In this document: positions 8,163-15,594 of the stretch, one piece after another | How the letters are laid out: each line of letters starts with the position of its first letter | Position numbering within the stretch: position 1 is the stretch's first letter | NCBI GenBank assembly: GCA_030602615.1 | Contig: JAUVZM010000007.1 | Coordinates: 1 to 64,000 of the forward strand | From: a bacterium | GTDB taxonomy: Bacteria; Armatimonadota; Zipacnadia; Zipacnadales; Zipacnadaceae | DNA: 64,000 nucleotides | Direction of reading: 5' to 3' | Notes under the pieces: model-generated | Database searches by the model: none | Told to the model about the DNA's origin: nothing | What the model saw: the letters and a program-made list of their open reading frames with translations, nothing else | Translations under genes and position numbers: made by a program

Positions 8163-8714
8163 TTATTCAGAAGATAAATCACCCAGCAAGTCTCTGAGCC
8201 GCTTGGCCGCCCGCGCCAGGTGGCTGTGGACCGTGCCGGGGGCACAGCCCATCACATTGGCCACCTCCGCAACCTTCAAGCCCTGAAAATGACGCAGCAC
8301 GAAGGCAACACGCTGCGGGGCGGAAAGCTCCTGCAAAGCGGCAACGACCCGTTCCCTGAGCTGACGGTCAGCAGCAACTCGCGGAGGTGTGGGGAGATCG
8401 GCAGGCAGTTCGCCCACTTCCTTGAGACTATCGGTGGTGACTTGCCTTGATTTGCGGCGTAATTGATCCAGACAGTAGTTCACACAGACTCTGTACAGGT
8501 AGGAACGCAGGCGGGTCTGCGCGGGCAACGTGGGTGCCGCCCGAAACAGTCGCAAGAAGACCTCCTGGCAGGCGTCTTCCGCGTCTTGTGCATCTCCCAT
8601 TATGCCGTAGGCCACTGAGTAGACCATATCGGTGTGGTACTCCACCACCCAGGCAAAGCTCCTACTGTCACCATCTCTCAGGCGGCCGAGTAGAGTTTCT
8701 CCACCCTTGTCCAT
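8163..8714 (-). CDS. ECF-type RNA polymerase sigma factor
   Basis: A 183-residue sigma-70 family protein of extracytoplasmic-function type. Region 2 reads 'YGIMGDAQDAEDACQEVFLRLFRA' and '...YLYRVCVNYCLDQLRRK'. Region 4 reads 'LSAPQRVAFVLRHFQGLKVAEVANVMGCAPGTVHSHLARAAKRLRDLL'. The ATG at 8714 has AGGAG six bases upstream, so the first 12 residues of the ORF-track version are dropped. It heads the pilus/secretion operon, followed directly by its anti-sigma factor, which suggests that it autoregulates the operon; this is inferred from gene order. Confidence 0.92.
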   Translation of the reverse strand: MDKGGETLLGRLRDGDSRSFAWVVEYHTDMVYSVAYGIMGDAQDAEDACQEVFLRLFRAAPTLPAQTRLRSYLYRVCVNYCLDQLRRKSRQVTTDSLKEVGELPADLPTPPRVAADRQLRERVVAALQELSAPQRVAFVLRHFQGLKVAEVANVMGCAPGTVHSHLARAAKRLRDLLGDLSSE

Positions 8715-9069
8715 CTGCACTCCTGGTCCAGGCGATCGAGTGGGTAGCATCCAAGGCCATCCCGCCTATCCGCCTCTGCTCACCCCACTCATCTATAATA
8801 ACGACAAACCAGTCAAAACCAGTTACATCACGCCCGGAATTCTTTCTGACACTGAGCGACCGATACTTTCATCTCCACGAGTCTTCGGTCTCCCCGCCTG
8901 GGTAACCTCGTTTCCCCCGCGATGGCGACGCCCTGATTTCTTGCCCATTACTTCGCCGCTTGGCCGGACTTGCCTGCTGCCTCCTATCCAGGCCACATTG
9001 TGCGCTCGGCGGGAGAAGCGCTGCGCAGGAGTGGTGCGGTGGAATCCAGTCCACAACGAGGTAAGATTT

Positions 9070-9087
9070 TGCGAAAATTTTTTCGCA
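9070..9087. promoter_or_regulatory. Perfect 18-bp palindrome, possible operator
   Basis: TGCGAAAATTTTTTCGCA is two perfect 8-bp arms around a TT centre, in otherwise GC-rich DNA. It lies about 355 bases upstream of the ECF sigma start. It could bind a dimeric regulator; no regulator is known and no promoter elements could be tied to it. Confidence 0.3.
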
Positions 9088-9468
9088 TGACACCGAAACT
9101 AAGATAGTCCTCTGGGAGCGCAAAGGCAAAAACGAAGTAGGGGGGTGCCCCGCCATGCGCGAACAGCCCAGATGGCGACAGCCAGACGCTCTGCTACAAT
9201 GTCTGAAAAGGGCACTATAGTTAGGCTCTTGGGGTCCAGGAGACGAAACCAGCCACAGGGGTATGGTCTTGCCCATGTCGGCCGTTTTCGGCCGTCACAG
9301 AGCGGAAAATCGGGCTGTAGGCGCGGCTTTAGCGAGCTATGGTGCCAAAGATGACCTTGTACGACCAGGGGAACCGCCTGGAAATCGATGAGCGCCTATC
9401 ATATGGGGCAACAGAGCGCAACGAACAGTGCCCTCGGACGGCATCAGGTCTTGGTGAGTCGGTGAAAA

Positions 9469-9550
9469 TGGGAATAGCACAGACCAAAGCGGCCAAGGCT
9501 GCCCAGCCGGGCACAGTAGGTCGCCACAGATGCACGGCACGCTATTCCCA
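9469..9550. repeat. Perfect 10-bp inverted repeat enclosing ~60 bases; possible structured RNA
   Basis: TGGGAATAGC at 9469-9478 is mirrored exactly by GCTATTCCCA at 9541-9550. The inner sequence is GC-rich and can form short stems (for example GGCTGCCCAGCC). No known RNA (RNase P, tmRNA, SRP, 6S) signature was found on either strand. It may be a small RNA, a decayed element or chance. Confidence 0.3.
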
Positions 9551-9956
9551 CAACCGATTGTAGCAAGGCTGGTAGGGAGGGTCAAGGGGCTGGTGCGGTA
9601 GCTGGTTGGCTCAAGGGCTTGTCTCGCTTTCTTGCTTCTGCGGGAAGAACAACCGCCGCCGCGTCACAAGAGGCCCGTAGACGGCCTGTGTAAGCCACAA
9701 TACCCGTGTTTCTTCGCCGTAGGATTCGATCTGGTGCGATTCCAGGGGTAAAGCAGGCTAAAATCATCATCCCCACGGACGATGAACCTGCGAACAGTGG
9801 ATCAAAGAAGTTAGGGCATGTTCTTGCTGGGGCCTAGGCATGGGAAATCCTCCTTCTGCTTGTGTCTGACTGACGGGTGACATCCTTAAGATAATCGTGA
9901 CCCACAGTGCCTGCATAACTTTCTTCGTAGCACAGCACGTCCCTTCTGACTGGGCT

Positions 9957-9984
9957 TTGTATTGTATTGAGATCTAGGTATGAT
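9957..9984 (+). promoter_or_regulatory. Possible promoter for the DegT-family gene
   Basis: TTGTAT and TATGAT are separated by 16 bases, in a locally AT-rich patch about 120 bases upstream of the 10107 start. It is a weak match to the housekeeping consensus and is offered only as a candidate. Confidence 0.3.
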
Positions 9985-10106
9985 ATAGTCAGCATTAGAT
10001 TGGTCGTTTCTCAGTATTTTATCTTCCCGAGGAAGAAGGGATTCCGCGCTGGACAGCCAAGTATAATTACAGATACCCATACCTATTCTGAAAAGGGTGA
10101 TGACCG

Positions 10107-11384
10107 ATGAGTGACGTCAGCAAGCTAGCCATCAATGGCGGAGAACCCATTACCAAGGAGCCGTTCCCGCCGTGGCCCTATTTCACACCGGAGATGATCG
10201 AGGCAGCTACTGTGCCGCTGAAGTCGGGCAAGTGCAGCTATTGGACCGGGCCGTTGGGGATGGAATTTGAGCAGAAATTCGCAGAATGGTGTGGAGCTAA
10301 GTACGGCACTATCACCAGCAGCGGCACCACGGCCCTGCATACGGCTCTGGGGGGCCTAGGGATCGGACCAGGGGACGAGGTGATTGTCCCCTCCTACACC
10401 TTCATAGCTTCCTCTGACTCTGTGGCCCAAGCCGGGGCCATCCCGGTATTCGCCGATGTGGAACCCCAATCCCATGTCATCAGCGCTGAGGATGTGGCAG
10501 CAAAGATTTCTCCGCAGACCCGAGGGGTGATGGTGGTGCATCTTTATGGCGAGCTGGCAGATATGGACGCCATCAACGCAGTGGCCAAGAAGCACAACCT
10601 GCTGGTCATAGAGGACTGCGCGCAGGCCCACGGTGCCACCTACAAAGGCAAGAAAGCAGGTACCCTGGGGGACATAGGGGCCTTCAGCTTCTGCCAGAGC
10701 AAGACCTTCACGACCGGTGGCGAGGGCGGCGCTGTGATAACTGACGACGAGGACGTAGCCTGGACGTGCCGGGCCTTCCGCGACCACGGCTATGACGTGG
10801 AGCAACGGATGACGCTTGTGGAGGTGGGGGCGGCACTCCCCTATGTCCATAACTCTTTGGGGTACGGTTTCCGTATGACGGAGATGCAGTCAGCCATAGG
10901 GCTGGAGGCTCTCAAAATCATTGATAGCTGGAATCTGCCGGCCCGGCGGCGCAATGGGGAGTACCTGATCGAGCGGCTCCAGGACATCCCGCAGGTAATC
11001 AAGCTTCCGGTCCATAATGAGGAAGTCCAGAACGGCTTCTGGCTATTCCCCATAATTCTGGATATTGACGCCCTGGACTGCGATATCAAACAGTTCGGCG
11101 AGGCTCTCAAGGCTGAGGACATTCCCTGTGGCCGGGTCTTCTGGCCGCAGTCGTACAAGGAGAAATGCTACACTGAGCACAACGGCTTTGGGTCGCTGCG
11201 GTATCCATTCGAGGCGCCCTATGCCCGCGCCGAGGCCGTCGATTATAAAAACAACTATTGCCCCAACGCCGCCTGGATTGAAGAACGCTGCTTCTGGGTG
11301 CCTACCCACCCGACCTATGAACTGGAGCATATGAAACTCATCGCTGAGGGGATTAAGAAGGTGATTCAGGCTTATGCCAAATAA
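10107..11384 (+). CDS. DegT/DnrJ/EryC1/StrS-family PLP aminotransferase
   Basis: A 425-residue protein with the fold-I aminotransferase layout of sugar aminotransferases. Features are 'SSGTTALHTALGGLGIGPGDEVIVPSYTF' near residue 70, 'LLVIEDCAQAHGATYKGKKAGTLGDIGAFSF' near 165-195, and the PLP lysine in 'CQSKTFTTGGEGG' (about K199). Such enzymes transaminate keto-sugars or cyclitols. In many planctomycete- or armatimonad-type genomes a Gfo/Idh oxidoreductase follows; here that partner is present but broken (next entry). The substrate cannot be read from sequence. A purine-rich AAAAGGGTG lies before the ATG. Confidence 0.92.
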   Translation: MSDVSKLAINGGEPITKEPFPPWPYFTPEMIEAATVPLKSGKCSYWTGPLGMEFEQKFAEWCGAKYGTITSSGTTALHTALGGLGIGPGDEVIVPSYTFIASSDSVAQAGAIPVFADVEPQSHVISAEDVAAKISPQTRGVMVVHLYGELADMDAINAVAKKHNLLVIEDCAQAHGATYKGKKAGTLGDIGAFSFCQSKTFTTGGEGGAVITDDEDVAWTCRAFRDHGYDVEQRMTLVEVGAALPYVHNSLGYGFRMTEMQSAIGLEALKIIDSWNLPARRRNGEYLIERLQDIPQVIKLPVHNEEVQNGFWLFPIILDIDALDCDIKQFGEALKAEDIPCGRVFWPQSYKEKCYTEHNGFGSLRYPFEAPYARAEAVDYKNNYCPNAAWIEERCFWVPTHPTYELEHMKLIAEGIKKVIQAYAK

Positions 11385-11613
11385 AAGGAGGAAAACAGTA
11401 AAATGGGCGGGCATTGGCGCTACCGGCATCGCCGATAAGCGTACTATCCCCGAAGGAATCATGCCCGCGGAAAACAGCACTGTTGTGGGAGTGATGAGTG
11501 CGGCCCAGGACAAAGAGTGACTGGAGGAAGTGGCTGCCAAGTATGGCAATGTCCCGTGGTTCACCGACGTTGAATAGATGCTTGATAAAGTGGACCTTGA
11601 CGCCTGCTATATC
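11374..11613 (+). pseudogene. Broken Gfo/Idh/MocA-type oxidoreductase, N-terminal fragment
   Basis: Beginning at an ATG that overlaps the end of the aminotransferase gene, the frame reads a Rossmann start ('WAGIGATGIADKRTIPEGI...NSTVVGVMSAAQDKE'), then a TGA stop. In the same frame follow 'LEEVAAKYGNVPWFTDVE', a TAG stop and 'MLDKVDLDACYI'. That is the N-terminal ~80 residues of an NAD(P)-binding Gfo/Idh protein with two in-frame stops, cut off where an IS3 OrfA-like sequence begins. It was probably the redox partner of the upstream DegT protein. A sequencing artefact is unlikely because both stops are substitutions in an unbroken frame. Confidence 0.72.
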
Positions 11614-11745
11614 TTCTGCCTGCCGCAACTTGTTGATGATCTGCTCCGGGCTGTGTCGCTTTCGACTAATTATGTTGCTCTCCTTTGCATCCAGATTCCT
11701 CAAATACTAACACTACACCTGGACTCGTTTTCGGGGGCAAGGTCA
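11614..11745 (-). mobile_element. IS3-family remnant: left end plus start of orfA
   Basis: Read on the minus strand, the segment starts TGACCTTGCCCCCGAAAACG (IS end), continues through a ribosome-site-like AAAGGAGAGCAAC and then encodes 'ISRKRHSPEQIINKLRQAE', matching the N-terminus of IS3-family OrfA ('R-H-T/S-P-E-Q-I-...-K-L-R-E-A-E'). The expected start codon is ATA, so it is probably mutated. The rest of the element is missing; the fragment abuts the broken Gfo/Idh gene. Its outer end overlaps the stop of the next minus-strand gene, so insertion may have reshaped that 3' end. Confidence 0.65.
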
Positions 11746-14700
11746 GGTGGCCGGTATGCGCCATGCAAACGCGTTGCCGGCAGCGACGCGCTTCCCTTCA
11801 GCCCGCAGCCACTCGGGGGGCGTGCTGCGTACGCGCGTGTCGCCGGCCAGGTGTATCACAGTGCCGTCGTCCAGCGTAATAACCAGTACAGGATTTCGTA
11901 TCTTGTAATTGTCCTGACCAGGGTTGCGGATCTCGATTTCGTTGCTGCCCCTCAGGGCTGCAACGGCGGCCTCAGTCAGCTCGGTGTGGGCGCGTGTAGT
12001 CCACATGGGGGAGCCGTGTGCACCGGTGAGGTGGCCCACTTCGGCGCCATTTAGCAGTATCGACTTCTGGGGCTCCTGCCTGGTCTGCCCCCAGACGTCG
12101 GCTATAAGTTCGACCGACTTCACCTGGGCCAGTTGCGACTCGGTCAGCGCCCTCGCCACTACCCTGAGGGCCAGTGTAAAGGTCTCCTCACCGGCCTCGG
12201 AGCGTACAGTTGCTGTGATTGCACCCGCACCCGCCACTTGGCCAGTGGCGCGGAGGGCCAGCCCCGTCCCCCCTCGGGCGGGCACGGAGATAGTGGCTGG
12301 CCCGTTCTCCAGGCCAATACCTTGACCGGTTAGTTTCAGAGTTACCTCCTGTGGACTGGCTGTGCTGTTGGTCATGACTACCTCAAACTCGGCCGTCTCT
12401 CCTACGTACAGGTGTAGGGGCATAACTTCATAGAAGGGCAGATACCCCCCTTGCGCAGAGTTGGACAGGCAGCGCGTAATCAGTCGTCGTGAGGGCGCAA
12501 TGGTCACCGTCGGCGCCTCTTCGGCCAGCAACTCGAAAGTCGCATAGTTATCGCGCTGGGCGTCGGGCGAGGGAATATCACTGACCACATCCATGGCCAA
12601 GCGGAATGCAAAGAACGGGTCACTTGGCGCTACCGTTGTGGTCAAGGGTACGTCGACGGTAGTCTCAGACTGCGCAGGCACCTGTTCCCAGTGGAGCCAC
12701 CGCGCCGGCACCCGTTCCCAGTGTTGTCCCTGCTCAGGCTCCTGTTGTTCGCCCCACCCGGCTTCTTGATCCAGCCACAGTGTACCCCGCCACGGCCAGG
12801 GCTCATCGGTGAAGTTATCCATGGCCAGTGTTATCGTCTCCCCGGCGTTGCGCTGCACCAATGCGGGAGAGGCCAGGCTGACAAACTGTCCTGTCTTGGC
12901 CAGCAACACCATAGAGGCGCTGCGATGATGGGGTAAAGTGACGGTGATTGCATTACCCTCGCGGTCAAATGGTATCTTCATAGGCCCCAGGTGGTCACCG
13001 CTGATGAAGTAGGCCGCCTTGATCTGCTCGGCATCGGCCACCTGCACCATCAGCGGCACATTCAGGCGCCACCAGGGGCTGATGTGCGTCTCGCCGAGAG
13101 AGATGAGCGTGGCCAGATAATTGCCGTCGGGCCGACGGAAGAGGTTGCCGTCCATGCCCTCAGGTAGCTCCAGACAGTGGGCTTCCAGCACCCAGTGGCG
13201 CCCCCGCAGTAGGTCGAAGAGCGGGTAGTACAAGCGGTGAGCCCACATTCCGTCCAGCCGCCGGTCGCGCGGGTCGGGATAGTGCCACCGGAGTCTAGCG
13301 TAGAAGCCGTTACGCAGGGCCACTTGGAGGTGGGACTCATGATTTTCCAGGCTGACGCAGCATCGATTGCCAATGGTGATGTACCGGGATAATTCCTGCC
13401 CCGTGCCGGGAGACATCCGATCTTCCTGCAGGGCCAGGTCACAGTAACGCGTCATGCCAATACTCTCGTGGCAGTGATTTTGCCAGACGTGCTTGCCAGC
13501 GGCGTGGACTCGGCGGGCCATCTCCGCGCACAAAGAGCCCAGATTGCGGTTGAAGTCGGAATAGGTCTTGCCTTCCTCGTCAATGGAGACGCCATCGTCA
13601 TAGCCAGGGCTGGCCTCGCTTCCATAGCACTGGTCAATGAAAATACCATCAAGCTCAGGATACAGTTCCAGCATTTGTTCGATTTCTGTGATTTTATGCT
13701 GCCAGAACTTCGAGCCGAGGCAGGGATTGCAATAGGACCCGGTGTAGCCGAATTCGTCCTGGGGCCCCTGAATCAAGGTATCGGCGAACTCATCACGAGC
13801 ATACGAATACCACACATCTCGCGGGTTCCAGTACAAAAAGGCATAGTAGCCGTTGGCGTGCATAGTATCGATAAATTGGCGCACCAGGTCGTGAGTCATC
13901 CACTCCCAGCACGGCGCTGTCCAATGGGCAGAGCTGTACGTGATTTTGTTGCGCAATTCGGGAGTTACGCTGCGGCTTTCCACAAACTCAGCTATTTCCT
14001 GGTAGGGCGCATCAGCCGGTGGCATGCTCGCCAGAAACCCGGGCGGATACACCTCGGGGTAATGCTGCATATGGTACCACTTGACGGCAATGCCTGGCAG
14101 CCAGCGGCCGGTATCGCTCACCTCCGCCCACCCCCAACCCCACCACCGGTGTAGCGCCATCATCTCTGTCACCCCGGTTCGCCAGGGGAAAGAAGAGTGC
14201 ACGTAGTTCTTCCAATATAAGTCATGGAGAAAGCAATAGGGGTACGCGTAGCCCAGGGCGGCGCTGCCCCAGTAACTCATATTCTGGTACTTCTCCAGGC
14301 CATCAGGGACCCAGAAGCACTCCGGCCAGCGTTCCCGCAGCCACGCCAGACTGCTGCGCCAGTCGCCCGGGTGAACCACAAAGTGCACGGTGATTGAGCG
14401 CTTGCTCTTGGGGTCGAGCCGCACCCGAGGCCGGGCGAACAAGATTTCGGTTTCCCCGTCCCGCTGTTGCGCCGTGAACTCCACGGGCAGAATTGGAATG
14501 TCCAGGTCGGCGGCGACCGAGAAGCCCACGTCCTGACCCTCGGCGTACACACAGCCAACGGGGATACACATCTCATTGCGGTCACGCGACCCCGAGTGGA
14601 AACTGTAACTTAGCTTGCCGTCTTCGGGCCACTGCGGGTAGTCGTCAGGGCCGGTGAAGAAAGGCAGGTAGTCTGTGCCGCTGAGGCGTACAGGAAACTC

Positions 14701-15102
14701 GACGGTCAACGAGCGCAGTTCGTCAGACTCGTTCTCGAAGGTGATCGTCCAACTCAGACTGGCAGAGGCCTGAAGCTCGTGGGTCCACGCCAGTTCCGCT
14801 TGTCGTGACACCTTGCGGATACGCAGTTTTTCATCGACAACCGTGACCTTTGTGGGCTCGGTGCAGGCATCCTTAATGGTGCGGTCAGCCAGCGGCTCCC
14901 GTATTACGATTTCCACCGCTGCAGCAAGCAGATTGTCCGCGCCCACTTCCCCCAAATGGGTAACCACGCCGTTTTCGGTAACGATTGCTTCGAGGTTATC
15001 GGATTTGAGTTGATGGGTCGTCTGCGACGCCCCTGTTCGGAGGGATAGCATCACCACCCCACACCCTGCCAGGAAGACGGCTGCAAGAAACGAACCGTAC
15101 AT
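11743..15102 (-). CDS. Large exported TIM-barrel glycoside-hydrolase-like protein
   Basis: A 1119-residue protein with an N-terminal hydrophobic segment including 'FLAGC' (a possible lipobox). A beta-sandwich N-terminal region is followed by a barrel-like region: 'VRQFIDTMHANGYYAFLYWNPRDVW' near 425 and 'YPELDGIFIDQCYG' near 490, a strand ending in a carboxylate as in retaining or inverting glycosidases. 'HAAGKHVWQNHCHESIG' follows. The C-terminal ~350 residues look like Ig-like/NPCBM-type beta domains. It resembles DUF6259-like or other sugar-active barrels, but the family is not certain and no substrate can be assigned. A ribosome site AAAGGAG precedes the ATG. The stop codon lies inside an IS3 end. 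Confidence 0.68.
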   Translation of the reverse strand: MYGSFLAAVFLAGCGVVMLSLRTGASQTTHQLKSDNLEAIVTENGVVTHLGEVGADNLLAAAVEIVIREPLADRTIKDACTEPTKVTVVDEKLRIRKVSRQAELAWTHELQASASLSWTITFENESDELRSLTVEFPVRLSGTDYLPFFTGPDDYPQWPEDGKLSYSFHSGSRDRNEMCIPVGCVYAEGQDVGFSVAADLDIPILPVEFTAQQRDGETEILFARPRVRLDPKSKRSITVHFVVHPGDWRSSLAWLRERWPECFWVPDGLEKYQNMSYWGSAALGYAYPYCFLHDLYWKNYVHSSFPWRTGVTEMMALHRWWGWGWAEVSDTGRWLPGIAVKWYHMQHYPEVYPPGFLASMPPADAPYQEIAEFVESRSVTPELRNKITYSSAHWTAPCWEWMTHDLVRQFIDTMHANGYYAFLYWNPRDVWYSYARDEFADTLIQGPQDEFGYTGSYCNPCLGSKFWQHKITEIEQMLELYPELDGIFIDQCYGSEASPGYDDGVSIDEEGKTYSDFNRNLGSLCAEMARRVHAAGKHVWQNHCHESIGMTRYCDLALQEDRMSPGTGQELSRYITIGNRCCVSLENHESHLQVALRNGFYARLRWHYPDPRDRRLDGMWAHRLYYPLFDLLRGRHWVLEAHCLELPEGMDGNLFRRPDGNYLATLISLGETHISPWWRLNVPLMVQVADAEQIKAAYFISGDHLGPMKIPFDREGNAITVTLPHHRSASMVLLAKTGQFVSLASPALVQRNAGETITLAMDNFTDEPWPWRGTLWLDQEAGWGEQQEPEQGQHWERVPARWLHWEQVPAQSETTVDVPLTTTVAPSDPFFAFRLAMDVVSDIPSPDAQRDNYATFELLAEEAPTVTIAPSRRLITRCLSNSAQGGYLPFYEVMPLHLYVGETAEFEVVMTNSTASPQEVTLKLTGQGIGLENGPATISVPARGGTGLALRATGQVAGAGAITATVRSEAGEETFTLALRVVARALTESQLAQVKSVELIADVWGQTRQEPQKSILLNGAEVGHLTGAHGSPMWTTRAHTELTEAAVAALRGSNEIEIRNPGQDNYKIRNPVLVITLDDGTVIHLAGDTRVRSTPPEWLRAEGKRVAAGNAFAWRIPAT

Positions 15103-15135
15103 GTCAGTTCACTCCTTTCGGTCGTCACGGATTAG

Positions 15136-15226
15136 TCAAACTGGGATCTCCCACATCTTTTATTGCTCTGTTTGCTATTCTCTGTTTGCTGCACTAATCC
15201 CTGCTGCTGCGGATCATTTAGCTAAC
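15136..15226 (-). repeat. Upstream repeat R2, copy a
   Basis: The reverse complement of these 91 bases aligns without gaps to 62347-62437, with about 18 mismatches by eye. Conserved blocks include GTTAGCTAAATGATCCGC and the small dyad TGGGAnATCCCA. In both places it ends 35-75 bases upstream of a start codon in the same relative orientation, so it may be a shared regulatory leader or a remnant of one transposed element. Confidence 0.6.
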
Positions 15227-15411
15227 AAGACTCGAGATTGGAAGGCTTCTGAAGAAGATTCTGCCCCGAATTGAACAAGTATGACAGCTCTAGGGCGATA
15301 GCAGAGACAGTCCTGCCTGGGCATAAGCAAAACTACCGATTCTTTGCCGCTCTAGGTCATGGTCTCCCTCTTGGGCACTTCTAAGCGCGTTTTATGTTTG
15401 CCATAGGCGAA

Positions 15412-15512
15412 AGTCTATACTCAAAATCTCGCCAGCCCACCACGGCGGCCGGCTTCGAGCTGGCAACGGGCATCTGGATCAATACCGGGCTGCCCCAGCG
15501 CAGCGCCGACCA
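15412..15512 (+). pseudogene. Diverged 3'-end fragment of a galT gene
   Basis: The plus-strand frame reads '...TTAAGFELATGIWINTGLPQRSAD', which matches the C-terminus of the intact GalT at 48.5 kb ('ATAAGFELGTGIWINTMLPEHSAE'). At base level 15448-15497 agrees with 48488-48537 at roughly 41 of 50 positions. No other part of galT is recognisable nearby. It is a third copy of this short segment in the window, 32 kb from the others. Confidence 0.6.
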
Positions 15513-15594
15513 CTCAGCCATAGGCCAAGCTGAGTACACAACGGAGATTGACAGCAGTTGTATGGCGGGATCTGCCGACGGGTGCGGCAGAGGA

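Larger units (their letters stand above)
8715..10106. other. 1.4-kb intergenic region without convincing genes
   Basis: This stretch separates the divergently read sigma operon and the aminotransferase gene. ORFs in the track here have no recognisable motifs, no matching ribosome sites and unusual composition. It holds a perfect AT-rich palindrome near 9070, a perfect 10-bp inverted repeat at 9469/9541 and a possible promoter near 9957 (listed separately). A structured RNA or a heavily decayed gene remains possible. Confidence 0.5.

Noticed and set aside
9145-9354. 69-residue ORF in the 8.7-10.1 kb gap
   Set aside because: No ribosome site, no motif and odd composition; treated as chance.
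9300-9600. RNase P RNA or 6S RNA in the non-coding gap
   Set aside because: The GAGGAAAGTCC and ACAGNAA-type RNase P cores are absent on both strands, and the 6S rod-like shape was not evident.
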